NCBI GenBank assembly: GCA_024451685.1
Contig: JAMXCW010000001.1
Coordinates: 62,001-126,000 of the forward strand
DNA length: 64,000 nt
Source of the DNA: Candidatus Bathyanammoxibius amoris
GTDB lineage: Bacteria > Planctomycetota > Brocadiia > Brocadiales > Bathyanammoxibiaceae
Direction of reading: 5' to 3'
In this document: one piece after another, positions 18,044-26,754 of the stretch
Layout: each line of letters starts with the position of its first letter
Numbering within the stretch: position 1 is the stretch's first letter
Made by a program: the position numbers and the translations under genes
Notes under the pieces: generated by a model
Told to the model about the DNA's origin: nothing
What the model saw: the letters and a program-made list of their open reading frames with translations, nothing else
Database searches by the model: none

Positions 18044-19267
18044 CTACGGCTTCTGGGACGGTTCGTACGCTGGCTGTGCGGCGGCGGGCTTTCTGATTAT
18101 CGGGAGTCTCAGGGTAATTGTGCTGCCCTTTCCTTCCTCACTTTCCACGTCTATCTTGCCGCCGTGTCTTGTTATTATGCCGTAGACGATACTCATGCCC
18201 AGCCCGCTGTCCGCAGGGGTCTTTGTGGAGAAAAACGGTTCAAAGATACTCTCCCGCGCTTTTTTCGACATGCCCACGCCGGTGTCAGATATACTAACAC
18301 AGATGTAGTCGCCGTCCCTCCACGAACGAAAGGAGAGACGTCCCCCCTCAGGCATTGCGTCCAGGGCGTTATTGATTATATTTTCCAGCGCGCTCCTTAA
18401 TTCGGAAGGGTCGGCCTCTATGGTCGGTATTTTTTTAAGACCGCCCAGGTCTATGTCGAAGGTTATTCCCCTGGCCTGCGCCATCTCTTTCCACATGGGC
18501 CTTGAAAAATCAACCTCATCTTGTATCAACCCGCGCATGTTTACCGGAACAAACCTGGATGAATCAGCCTTTGGCCTGGTGGACTCATACATCTTGTGGA
18601 TAATCTCGGCGCCGTCCCGGGTCACCTTACGGAGGGCGTTAAGACCTTCCGTTATCTCTTTATGTTCCTCATGGCCGCCCTCCAGCAGCTGCGGGTTACT
18701 CTGGATGACTGCAAAGAGACTGTTAAACTCGTGGGAAAGCCCCGCAACCACCGCGCTCAGGGCCCTTAATTTTTCCGCTTGCGGGAGGCTCTTCCCCGAC
18801 CGCGTTTCCTCCGCAATATCGCCCACAACGGCAATGAGCTTCTCTATCAAGGCGCGGTATTCTTTTGACGATTTACGCAGACTCTCCTCAACGTCTTTTT
18901 TATGAAAGGTTATCTCAATGGTCGCCCTTATCTGGTCTTCATTAAACGGTTTCAGGATATACCCGAAGGGTTCCACCTTCTTCGCCCTCTTGATGAACCT
19001 GTCATCCGCGTAGGCGGTCAGAAAAGTGACCGGAATACCCAGTTCGGCCTTTATTGTCTCGGCGGCCTCTATACCGTCTAACTCTCCCGGCATGACGATG
19101 TCCATCAGGATCAGGCTGGGTTTCAGCTCCCGGGCTAGCTTCACGGCCTCCGTCCCCGAGGACGCCGTGCCCACCACGTCGTAGCCGCCCTTCCGCAGCT
19201 CACGCACCAGAAGCGCAGTGTCGTCTTCAGAATCCTCAACGATCAACACCTTAAGCGGTCTACCCAT
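18044..19267 (-). CDS. Hybrid REC-histidine kinase (N-terminal receiver)
   Basis: A soluble sensor kinase of about 407 residues. The N-terminal receiver (about 5-120) has the acidic pair in VEDSEDD, the phospho-acceptor Asp in LILMDIVMPG, the Thr/Ala switch (FLTAYAD) and the Lys in ILKPF. A short helical linker leads to HisKA with the phospho-His in VVAGLSHEFNSL, then a GHKL ATPase with the N-box IINNALDAMPEGG, G1 SDTGVGM, F-box FEPFFSTK and G2 GLGMSIVYGI. No transmembrane or PAS domain is seen, so it is probably driven by phosphotransfer from another kinase. ATG 19267 is preferred over GTG 19288 because AGGACAGGG precedes it. No partner regulator lies beside it. Confidence 0.88.
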   Translation of the reverse strand: MGRPLKVLIVEDSEDDTALLVRELRKGGYDVVGTASSGTEAVKLARELKPSLILMDIVMPGELDGIEAAETIKAELGIPVTFLTAYADDRFIKRAKKVEPFGYILKPFNEDQIRATIEITFHKKDVEESLRKSSKEYRALIEKLIAVVGDIAEETRSGKSLPQAEKLRALSAVVAGLSHEFNSLFAVIQSNPQLLEGGHEEHKEITEGLNALRKVTRDGAEIIHKMYESTRPKADSSRFVPVNMRGLIQDEVDFSRPMWKEMAQARGITFDIDLGGLKKIPTIEADPSELRSALENIINNALDAMPEGGRLSFRSWRDGDYICVSISDTGVGMSKKARESIFEPFFSTKTPADSGLGMSIVYGIITRHGGKIDVESEEGKGSTITLRLPIIRKPAAAQPAYEPSQKP

Positions 19268-19288
19268 ATAATCCCTGTCCTGTATCAC

Positions 19289-20134
19289 GAAGCCCCTGCA
19301 AAAGTCACCTCAATGCCCGGTGTCATTCTGAGGCAGTCAATGTGCGCATACATTAACAACAAAATATCAAGCCTCTCGTATGTGGACCTGAGCCACCCGC
19401 TTTTGCAAAAAACGTAGGTGAGAGGGCCCCCGTATATAATATTAGAGGTTGCGTCCGGACACGCTTGGACCACCTCCAGGTTAGACGCAAAGGTATCGGT
19501 TTTTGTCTCAGGTGTCAACCGTTTATTTTACTAGGGGTTACGGGGGAACAACCTTCTCCATTACAACTGTTTGTTTGAGGTTATTCCGGTTATCCGGACA
19601 GTGGCCGTTTAATAGAGGGTGCAACGTGATTCTCCACGAGGCAGGACAAAATTTCATCCATACAGGTCGAGTCTGTTGTGCAGATAAAGAGACATTCCTT
19701 TTGGTAAGAGGAAGTCAATGACTTTAAAAGGAAGGAGGAAGGAGGCCAGTTGCCCCCGGCCTGGCCTCCTTCCTGCAAAGACATTCTTCCTGCCATTTAC
19801 TGTCTAAGGAAGAAGGATAGATTGATTGAAGGCAGTATTCTATAAGAATACAATTTTGATGCCAAGCCCATGGATTTTTGCAGGGGGGATGTGGCCGGTA
19901 TCTTACGCTGCGCCAGGTTAGCTATCTGTACAGAAATCAAAGGCTTATCTCTGGTTGCGAAAACCTTAAAATGGGCCTGCGGTTATTGAGACCGTTCTCA
20001 ACGAAGTGTCGCCATATCGCAATCTACGACACCATAAGATAATCGGTCAAAAAGGCAGTTCGGTTAAACGCAGGTCTATAAAGGTGTGGGCGCGGCAAGC
20101 ATCCATTAATTGAGCATATCATAAAATAAGCAAG
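19289..20134. other. Gene-poor stretch
   Basis: About 850 bp without a convincing gene. A 77-codon minus-strand frame (19285-19518) overlaps the kinase start but looks unlike a protein family. The clearest structure is the long hairpin at 19737-19773. A fragment near 19328 (GTCATTCTGAGG) resembles the 5' arm of the repeat at 44961. Confidence 0.5.
19737..19773. terminator. Strong 13-bp hairpin, possible minus-strand terminator
   Basis: GGAAGGAGGCCAG (19737-19749) and CTGGCCTCCTTCC (19761-19773) pair perfectly around an 11-nt loop. On the minus strand it is followed by TCCTTCCTTTTAAAG, a weak T tract. No gene is visible upstream of it on that strand, so an unannotated RNA or a pure structural repeat is possible. 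Confidence 0.4.
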
Positions 20135-20208
<74 letters not shown>

Positions 20209-20503
20209 ACATTCTCTACCGTACTTTTACGTATTGTAGCAAAACCGCCCATGCAATCAACATTTCTTGATATTTTCGTCAAATCTGTTGTAATGGAAAA
20301 CTAGACACTTGCAAGCGCCGGGAAATTCGTATACAAATAACGATTTAGTTTTAGGAAAGAAGCCAGATTCAGGGAAAAGGGGATTGCTTGCTTATGTCTT
20401 TCGCCTTTTCTTTAATAATGGTTTCCTTTTCCTGCATTGACCGTCTTTGAGGGCCATAAGTAGCTCGAGGTTTATATACCGGGATTATGTTTTTGTCCAT
20501 TTT

Positions 20504-21631
20504 ATGAAAACGATCCTCATAACGGGCGGTACGGGGTTCCTGGGCGGTAGCCTTGTCAGGAGATTGGCCAGGAAAGATTATCGGCTCATCCTGCTGGTAA
20601 GAAATAAAGGTAAACTAGGCGGCGGCGGTCTTGGAAGACTGCTTGCCGAGGAAGACGGTAAAGTACCCGCACACTCGGCTAGAATTGAACTCTTGGAGGG
20701 TGACGTCACCCGGCCCCTTCTCGGCCTTGAGAGTAAAGTGTTTCTGAGGCTGGCTGACGAGGTAGACACGGTATTCCATTGTGCGGCACTCACGGATTTT
20801 GACGACAGGGACACCCTGCTGCGCACAAACTTTGTCGGCACAAAGGAGGTGCTGGACTTTGCTGTGGCGCAAAGGCCGAAGCGCTATCACCATATTAGCA
20901 GCGCATTTGTGAGTGGCAAAAGTAATCCTCAGTGGAATAACGCGACACGCAAAGGAAGATATAACAACGCCTATGAGGAGTCAAAGCTCGTTGGCGAGGT
21001 ATTAGTTAGGAAGTATACCTCTTTGTATCGACTACCTGCTACCATTTATCGGCCCTCGATGATAATAGGAAGTTCAAAGAACGGTTACACAAAGTGTTTT
21101 AAGGGTATGTACTTCTTTGCAAAGGCATTGTACTTAATCTCTAAGACTTCCGAGTACGCGCGCGGTGAATCTTTCAGGATGTTCGGGCTCATAGATGCCG
21201 GTATAAACCTTGTCCCGATGGACTACGTAGCCGACAGCATCATGGCAATTTCCGGTGACGATGACGATGAGAGAAGCATCGGAAAGACTTTCAACGTAAT
21301 AAACCCCAACCCGCCAAGCCTGCAACAACTAAAAGTGCTGCTGGTCCGTACCATGGGCATAAGAGACCCGGAGATAGTGCCACTCACTGACCAGACTACA
21401 CTTAATTCGCTGGAAAGGTTATATCTGTCCTATACAAGGCCATACCTCCCTTACGTTCACAATAAATACAAGTTTTATTCCAGCAATACCCGGGAACTCC
21501 TTATGGAAAAGGACATTATCTGTCCCAGGATAGACCGCCGGCTTGTATCGCTCCTAACAGACTTTGCCATAAGAAACAACTGGGGCAATGACACGGAACA
21601 AAAAAAGCCGGTGCTTGGAGGGCTTAACTGA
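20504..21631 (+). CDS. Extended SDR / thioester-reductase-like NAD(P)-dependent oxidoreductase
   Basis: A 375-residue Rossmann protein: the nucleotide motif TGGTGFLGGSLVRRL is at the N-terminus, then DEVDTVFHCAALTDF, HHISSAFVSG and a YEESKLVGEVLV stretch whose Tyr-x-x-x-Lys is the SDR catalytic pair; IYRPSMIIG completes the family pattern. The layout (long C-terminal part after VPMDYVADSI) resembles the thioester-reductase/male-sterility (NAD_binding_4) group that reduces acyl thioesters. ATG 20504 is the likely start, although the frame opens at 20447. Its stop overlaps the SCP2-like gene by one base (TGATG), so the two are expressed together, pointing to lipid chemistry. Confidence 0.78.
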   Translation: MKTILITGGTGFLGGSLVRRLARKDYRLILLVRNKGKLGGGGLGRLLAEEDGKVPAHSARIELLEGDVTRPLLGLESKVFLRLADEVDTVFHCAALTDFDDRDTLLRTNFVGTKEVLDFAVAQRPKRYHHISSAFVSGKSNPQWNNATRKGRYNNAYEESKLVGEVLVRKYTSLYRLPATIYRPSMIIGSSKNGYTKCFKGMYFFAKALYLISKTSEYARGESFRMFGLIDAGINLVPMDYVADSIMAISGDDDDERSIGKTFNVINPNPPSLQQLKVLLVRTMGIRDPEIVPLTDQTTLNSLERLYLSYTRPYLPYVHNKYKFYSSNTRELLMEKDIICPRIDRRLVSLLTDFAIRNNWGNDTEQKKPVLGGLN

Positions 21632-21993
21632 TGCAGAGACCCGATATCCCGGACGAGACCACACACAGAGAATACTTCGGCAACCTGGTGATACCCCGGA
21701 TAAACAACTCACCAATGACCCGCATCGAAGGGCTGAACATCAAGTTGCAGTTTGAAATTACCGGCAGGGACGCGGGCAAATGGACACTTGTGGTCGAGGA
21801 CGGCAAGGCAAAGGAAGTAGTCGAGGGAGATGCCATTATACCCGACTGCACCCTGGGCTTGAGTGGAGACGTCTTTATGGGCATAGTAAGGCAGGAAATA
21901 AACCCGCTAAACGCCTTCTTCGAAGGAAAGATAAAGGTAAGTGGTGATACCACGGCGGCCATAAGGATAGCCGCACTTGCCCCATACCTTTAG
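21631..21993 (+). CDS. SCP2-like sterol/lipid-binding domain protein
   Basis: The 120-residue protein ends in a small SCP2-like fold: LQFEITGRDAGKWTLVVEDGKAKEV followed by PDCTLGLSGDVFMGIVRQEINPLNAFFEGKIKVSGD, where the GKIKVSGD strand is typical of the family. These domains bind acyl or sterol-like lipids in a hydrophobic tunnel. Translation is coupled to the SDR gene by a TGATG overlap. Together they suggest a reductase with a lipid carrier; the lipid itself is unknown. Confidence 0.75.
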   Translation: MQRPDIPDETTHREYFGNLVIPRINNSPMTRIEGLNIKLQFEITGRDAGKWTLVVEDGKAKEVVEGDAIIPDCTLGLSGDVFMGIVRQEINPLNAFFEGKIKVSGDTTAAIRIAALAPYL

Positions 21994-22461
21994 GAATAAT
22001 AAGGGAACGTGCCCGTTTTGTCGTGAAACGTAGAGCAAAATCAAGTCCTTTAAATAGCGGATGTGGTTTAGACAGACTTTTTGTACATCGGCAGGACGTT
22101 CACCGCAGGACATTCAAAGGTGGAGCCCGGTATTATGTCACTTGCATAGGCCCTCAAGCAATGGCATACTTATCGGTGTCTTCACCACGGGGGCCGAGCT
22201 AGCCTCGGCCCTCACTTTATCTCTTTGGCTGAGGCCCCCAAGTATTGGTCGGGCTTGTAGTACCTACCTGGTTAGGGTGCTCTTTAGAGGTACGTGCAAA
22301 CGGCCCGGGGAGCTTCAACAGCGCTTAACCGGTTTGTATCCTCGGACAACCAATAGCCATTTACTAGTCAAGGCAGATTTGATAGACTCTGTCATCCGGG
22401 GTGGATGAGCATGCCCTCAGTATGACAGTCGAGCAGGTATTTGTAGAGGTTTTTTAGAGAT
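21994..22461. other. Intergenic region with GC-rich hairpins
   Basis: About 470 bp without a supported gene. GGGCCGAG and CTCGGCCC (about 22185-22205) form a short stem, while GGGGGCC can alternatively pair with GGCCCCC near 22238-22244. A second, looser hairpin ends in TGTCAT/ATGACA (about 22389-22428). This could be an untranslated regulatory leader of the downstream flavoprotein gene, an unidentified RNA, or repeat debris. Confidence 0.4.
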
Positions 22462-23106
22462 ATGAACCCTCCGGTACTCGGAATAAGCGGGAGTCCGATA
22501 GAAAACAGTAACACAGACCGCCTGATAAAGATGATACTTGATGAGACGGGTCTGGATTGGGAATTTATAAAGCTCTCGGAACTCGATATACATCCGTGCA
22601 ACGCGTGTAAGGGTTGTGTGAGCGACAACGTGTGCAAGCAGGAAGACGACTGGCAGGGTATAGCAGGCAAGGTGCTTGACGCCCAGGCGCTGGTAATAGG
22701 GGGCTACGCGCCGTACGGGAGCCTTGACGCCCGGACCAAGGCGTTTATGGAGCGAATGTACTGTTTCCGCCACCAGAAAGCGCTCAGCACGGGCAAGCTG
22801 GGCGTGGCGGTTGCGGTGGGCATCAACGAGAACGATATTCCCGGTGCAGAACGCGCGGCGGAGCAAATAGTGCAGTTTATGCAGATGGAGCGGATGGAGG
22901 TGCTTGGACAGGTGACCGCGTCGGGGAACGTGCCATGCCTCTCATGCGGCTACGGCACGGAGTGCGAGATCAGCGCTGTCCCGTGGATATTCGGCAAGGT
23001 AGACACCATTACTGATGATATGTTCAAGCGGGTGGAAGACCAGCCCGGGGTGATTGAACAGGCTGCGCGCCTGGGTAGAGAGATAAAAAGGCGTTTGAAT
23101 AATTAA
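22462..23106 (+). CDS. Iron-sulfur flavoprotein-like / NADPH-dependent FMN reductase family protein
   Basis: The 214-residue protein has the flavodoxin-like phosphate loop GISGSPIENSNTDRL at its N-terminus and the central GGYAPYGSLDARTKAFMERM block that borders the FMN site. Four cysteines at about 48-61 (HPCNACKGCVSDNVC) match the compact cluster motif of archaeal and anaerobe iron-sulfur flavoproteins; two more (PCLSCGYGTEC) follow near 154-163. It likely shuttles electrons in the cytoplasm. The partner is unknown, and the next gene on the strand is a VOC-like protein 28 bp on. Confidence 0.75.
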   Translation: MNPPVLGISGSPIENSNTDRLIKMILDETGLDWEFIKLSELDIHPCNACKGCVSDNVCKQEDDWQGIAGKVLDAQALVIGGYAPYGSLDARTKAFMERMYCFRHQKALSTGKLGVAVAVGINENDIPGAERAAEQIVQFMQMERMEVLGQVTASGNVPCLSCGYGTECEISAVPWIFGKVDTITDDMFKRVEDQPGVIEQAARLGREIKRRLNN

Positions 23107-23134
23107 ATAGGGGGCCTTAGTAACAGAGGGCATT

Positions 23135-24496
23135 ATGGCAAAGACCGATGTGTTTGACTGGAAGCGTTGTCCGGACGCCGAGCGCTTTATAAAGGGACAC
23201 GTAAACACCTTTCTGAAGACAAACCAATGGGCCGCTAACTTCGCAACTTCTCTCGTAGAAAAAACCGGTACTCTGTTTTTTGACTGGATAGACCACATAG
23301 TAATGCCCGATTCTGGAAACATCAGGGCCACACTGGAGAATCTCGGCTTCAGCAAAAATCCTCTGGCTGAGACCCCTCCGGGTATATCCGCCTACTCGCA
23401 TCCCGGAGCCATATTCCCAGACATACTTATAAGCGAAGGTACAGAAGAATCAGTTCTGGAGGTGGCGCTGAAGCCCGAAGCGCTGGCGGCGTTTGCGGCC
23501 GTCCACAGCATGACGCACGCCGTGGAGGGTGAGCCCCTCACCCGTTATCGCAGGCTGGTCGTGAGCGAAGAGAATAACACGAGACTTCTGGCCGTGGAAC
23601 GCCGCGGGTATCGAGGGTACGTTCCAGAAAAACCGAAAGCCAGGTATTATACCAAATACGCAGACACAGAGGGGCTCTGGCGGTCAAGGTGCCGCTGGTA
23701 TGCGGACGAGAAGGACGGGTTCAGAGAGGCCAAAGAGACGATTGACGACATGATTTCCCGTGTGGGCAGGGACCTTGCGGCTTATCTTATCTTTAAGGCG
23801 GAGCGCGAGTACTGGGTCTTCCGGAACCGTGCGGCACGTATCCAGAAGGGACGTCAAGATACGCTCGGCCTTGGCTGGGGCAATCATGACCATCATGCCT
23901 TCAGGTGCTCTCGCAGGCATATGTCAGACCTGATAGGCATACTGGAAAGGCTTGGATTCGTGTGCCGGGAGCGGTTTTACGCCGGTAAAGAGGCCGGCTG
24001 GGGGGCGCAGGTGCTGAGGCATATGGTTTTACGGATAACCGTCTTTGTCGACCTGGACCTGACGCCGGAGGAGACAGGGATAGATTTCGCGCACCGGCCC
24101 CTGCCGCCGGTGAATAAACTGGGCGCGGTCGGACTCTGGGTGGGCCTCCACGGCGAGAGCTTCTTCCAGGCCGGGCTACACCACATGGCAGGCAGGTTCG
24201 ATTTCGAGCGGCTCCGTAAAGACCTGGCGAAAGAAGGTGTTGAGAGCATGAAGCCTTTCTCCAATTTTGACTTCCTTAAGCAGTCATTTACCGAGGGTGA
24301 GGTCTGGCGGGTGAAACAGGAGCGGGCAAAGAGGCTTTTAGAGGATGGGTATATAACAGAGGGGGAGAGCCGTAGATTTACCGAAAAAGGTGTAAGGGGA
24401 AGCCATCTGGAGAATTTGCAGAGGAGGGAGGGTTTTAAGGGGTTTAACCAGAAATCCATCAGCGCCGTCATCCGGGCCACCGACCCCAGGCGGTAA
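23135..24496 (+). CDS. Large conserved protein with VOC-like metal-binding region, function unknown
   Basis: I do not recognise this 453-residue protein as a named enzyme. The part from about 245 to 365 resembles a vicinal-oxygen-chelate module: a His-rich first strand (WGNHDHHAF), a helix and LGFVCRERFYAG, then LRHMVLRITVFVDLD and a second set with GLWVGLHGESFFQAGLHHM. Several His residues could bind a metal. The N-terminal 240 residues are mixed alpha/beta with many charged residues. A GAGGG ribosome site precedes ATG 23135. It follows the flavoprotein gene closely, so a shared pathway is possible. The call rests on motif resemblance only. Confidence 0.55.
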   Translation: MAKTDVFDWKRCPDAERFIKGHVNTFLKTNQWAANFATSLVEKTGTLFFDWIDHIVMPDSGNIRATLENLGFSKNPLAETPPGISAYSHPGAIFPDILISEGTEESVLEVALKPEALAAFAAVHSMTHAVEGEPLTRYRRLVVSEENNTRLLAVERRGYRGYVPEKPKARYYTKYADTEGLWRSRCRWYADEKDGFREAKETIDDMISRVGRDLAAYLIFKAEREYWVFRNRAARIQKGRQDTLGLGWGNHDHHAFRCSRRHMSDLIGILERLGFVCRERFYAGKEAGWGAQVLRHMVLRITVFVDLDLTPEETGIDFAHRPLPPVNKLGAVGLWVGLHGESFFQAGLHHMAGRFDFERLRKDLAKEGVESMKPFSNFDFLKQSFTEGEVWRVKQERAKRLLEDGYITEGESRRFTEKGVRGSHLENLQRREGFKGFNQKSISAVIRATDPRR

Positions 24497-24508
24497 ACTC
24501 TAACATAG

Positions 24509-24530
24509 GACTGGGGCTCTGTCCCCGGTC
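24509..24530 (+). terminator. Hairpin after the VOC-like gene
   Basis: GACTGGGG and CCCCGGTC (24509-24530) form an 8-bp stem with one G-T pair and a 6-nt loop, 13 bp after the stop. There is no clear T run, so termination may be weak or the stem may protect the 3' end. Confidence 0.4.
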
Positions 24531-24689
24531 AGATGTTAAATGCATGGCGTATCATCAAACATGGGTGGCAGAGCACCTATGCTATATCTGTTACGATGAG
24601 TTTGCAGGGACAGGTTTTCTTGGCGTGCCCTTATCGCGGGGCGAGAAGCACCGCGCTATCCGCTACAGGACATATTGCGCCGGCAGGAA

Positions 24690-26003
24690 CTAGTCCCAGT
24701 TCTCGGCGTCTACCTGCGAGTATACCGCTAACTGGTCTTCGGTGAGGAGCTTTTCTTTGCCGGTCTCCATATCCTTCAATTTCACCAGTCCCTGGGCCAG
24801 CTCGTCGGGTCCGATTACAATGACCCTCTTCGCCCCCCGCTTGTTTGCCGACCGCATCTGTGCCTTCGGGCTCCGGCCTTCATAGTCCAGGTCGCAGGAG
24901 AGGCCCTGCGCCCTCAGCCTCTGGGCGATCTTGAAGCACTCCCTGTGCGTGCCGTCGCCGATGGAGACCAGATATACCTGTGTTACGGGTTCACCCTCGT
25001 CTACCGGCACTTTATTCTGATATGCCTTTTCAAGGGCGAGCATGCTGCTCTCCATGCCCATGGCGAAGCCGACGGCGCCGGTTGGCGGACCGCCTATCTC
25101 GGCGATGAGGTTATCGTAACGCCCGCCGGCGCAGATGGCACTCCTGGCGCCGAGCATCGGGAGGACTACCTCGTATACGGTCTTGGTGTAGTAATCGAGT
25201 CCCCTTACCAGGAAGGCGTCCAGGTCGTACTTTATGTTTATGTCTGTTAATGCCTCTTTGACCACCTCAAAGTGGTCTTTACACGCCTTGCAAAGATAGT
25301 GGTATATCACGGGCATCTTGCGGGCTATTTCTTTGCATCTGTCTTCCTTGCAGTCGAGGACGCGGAAGACGTTTCTCTCCATACGTGCCAGGCATAGCTT
25401 GCAGAGGTCCTTTTTGTGTTGTGACAGTTGCTCTTTTAATGTCTTGCGATACGACGGCCTGCACTCCTCGCACCCGATGGTGTTTAGTTTTACTTCATAA
25501 TCGACCAGGCCGAGGCGGTCATATACCTGGGTGGCCACGCTTATCGTCTCCACGTCTACAAGTGGGTCCATCGTGCCCACTGCCTCTATGCCCATCTGGT
25601 GGAATTGCCGGAGACGGCCCGCCTGGGGTCTTTCCTTTCGGAACTGGGGTCCGACATAGTAGAATTTTTGAAATTTCTGCGTCTTGTACAGTTCGTACTC
25701 GACGTATGCGCGCATCACCCCGGCGGTGTTTTCCGGCCGGAGCGTGATGGATGAGCCTTCGCTGTCAGAAAAAGTATACATCTCTTTTTCTACGATGTCT
25801 GTGGTATTACCGATGCCCCTGACGAAGAGCCCGGTGTTTTCAAAGACGGGGGTGCGGACCTCGTGGTAGCCGGAGAGCTCGAATATCTCCCTGGCTACCT
25901 CCTCGAGCCTCCGCCACAGGCGCCACTGATGAGGCAGTATGTCTTCCATGCCCCGTGGTGCCCGTAACTCCAGGTTTTTCTTTGGTTTCTCTTCGCTGGC
26001 CAT
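24690..26003 (-). CDS. hisS: Histidyl-tRNA synthetase
   Basis: Class II synthetase that charges tRNA-His. Motif 1 region (PRGMEDILPHQ onward), motif 2 (YYVGPQFRKERPQAGRLRQFHQ), the His-A loop (LVRGLDYYTKTVYEV) and motif 3 (GAVGFAMGMESSML) are present, followed by an anticodon-binding domain (VYLVSIGDG... RVIVIGPDELAQG). Length 437 residues is normal. The insert around residues 175-250 carries several Cys pairs (GCEECRPSY, LCKLCLARM, LCKACKDHF), which may bind zinc. It stands alone on the minus strand with its own promoter. Confidence 0.95.
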   Translation of the reverse strand: MASEEKPKKNLELRAPRGMEDILPHQWRLWRRLEEVAREIFELSGYHEVRTPVFENTGLFVRGIGNTTDIVEKEMYTFSDSEGSSITLRPENTAGVMRAYVEYELYKTQKFQKFYYVGPQFRKERPQAGRLRQFHQMGIEAVGTMDPLVDVETISVATQVYDRLGLVDYEVKLNTIGCEECRPSYRKTLKEQLSQHKKDLCKLCLARMERNVFRVLDCKEDRCKEIARKMPVIYHYLCKACKDHFEVVKEALTDINIKYDLDAFLVRGLDYYTKTVYEVVLPMLGARSAICAGGRYDNLIAEIGGPPTGAVGFAMGMESSMLALEKAYQNKVPVDEGEPVTQVYLVSIGDGTHRECFKIAQRLRAQGLSCDLDYEGRSPKAQMRSANKRGAKRVIVIGPDELAQGLVKLKDMETGKEKLLTEDQLAVYSQVDAENWD

Positions 26004-26051
26004 AGCGTGTCGGTTAATCTTTTCTATGCATAGACTTATAAATATAGAGCC

Positions 26052-26079
26052 ATTATAACGGTTGTAGCCGTGGATTCAA
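26052..26079 (-). promoter_or_regulatory. Candidate promoter of hisS
   Basis: On the minus strand TTGAAT (26079-26074) and a perfect TATAAT (26057-26052) are separated by 16 bp. The leader to the start at 26003 is about 40 nt. Confidence 0.5.
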
Positions 26080-26249
26080 GCTCTTTGGAAACAGGCTTGG
26101 AATTCCCGGGGATTTGTTGTATTTTCTGTTGAATGACAGTTGGCGAAGGTGGCGGATGACGGACGGTGTCCGGTTGTCAGGATGTGCCTTTCCCCTCGAT
26201 GTGAGAGGTTATTATCAGGGGCTGGTGTTTGTGTATTCAGGGAGGAAGC

Positions 26250-26417
26250 ATGAAATTTACTGGATGGCTGTTTATGCTGGCAGGTCTGCTGCTTGTACTC
26301 GATGCCTTATACTGTGGTATAATGCTGGGGTCGATGAAGAAGGAGATGATTTTATTATTTATAGGTGTTGTGGTCTTTTATCTGGGGAGGATGATTGAGG
26401 CAAGGGCGCCACAATGA
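26250..26417 (+). CDS. Small two-helix membrane protein
   Basis: A 55-residue protein with two hydrophobic helices (about 5-24 and 34-48) joined by a short basic loop (GSMKKEM). GGAGGA at 26241-26246 precedes ATG 26250, supporting translation; a frame extension to 26229 has no such site. The function is unknown. It is convergent with another small membrane protein gene that ends 14 bp on. Confidence 0.6.
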   Translation: MKFTGWLFMLAGLLLVLDALYCGIMLGSMKKEMILLFIGVVVFYLGRMIEARAPQ

Positions 26418-26430
26418 AACAAGGCCCGGT

Positions 26431-26643
26431 CTATAATCGAGGCCTGCCGGTCCTTTTCCCTGGCCGTGTTTCCCTGCGACGACCTTTAGCCTGTTCCTCC
26501 AGGGTTTTTTGTGTCCTGGGGTCCTTTCTGTTGTCCCGCATCAAATATCTGCGAAAGAGTATTTGGATGGCAAAAAATATGCCCACGAGAAAGGTGATCG
26601 CGGCGGCTGCTGTGATTGCCTGAAGAGCTTGATTCACGTCCAC
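26431..26643 (-). CDS. Small single-helix membrane protein with basic tail
   Basis: About 70 residues: a hydrophobic helix at about 10-30 (ITFLVGIFFAIQILF) and a strongly basic, hydrophilic tail (RDNRKDPRTQKTLEEQ and an Arg/Lys-rich end). The start is GTG 26643 or the second GTG at 26637, which has better spacing from AAAAGGA. It lies downstream of lpxB on the same strand with a 111-bp gap. The function is unknown. Confidence 0.55.
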   Translation of the reverse strand: MDVNQALQAITAAAAITFLVGIFFAIQILFRRYLMRDNRKDPRTQKTLEEQAKGRRRETRPGKRTGRPRL

Positions 26644-26754
26644 ATTCCTTTTGGCTGGAGTTAAACCATTTCCTGCCGTTTAAGTAAGACCCTGCCAATA
26701 AAAGATTATAATTTTCATCGCAAACGGGTGCAAGTGTTAACTGAACCTGGTCTG

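Noticed and set aside
19285-19518. 77-codon minus-strand frame overlapping the kinase start
   Set aside because: No ribosome site or motif, and the kinase has a better start at 19267 that removes the coupling argument.
22061-22408. 115-codon frame in the 22-kb gap
   Set aside because: Runs through GC-rich hairpins with improbable protein composition.
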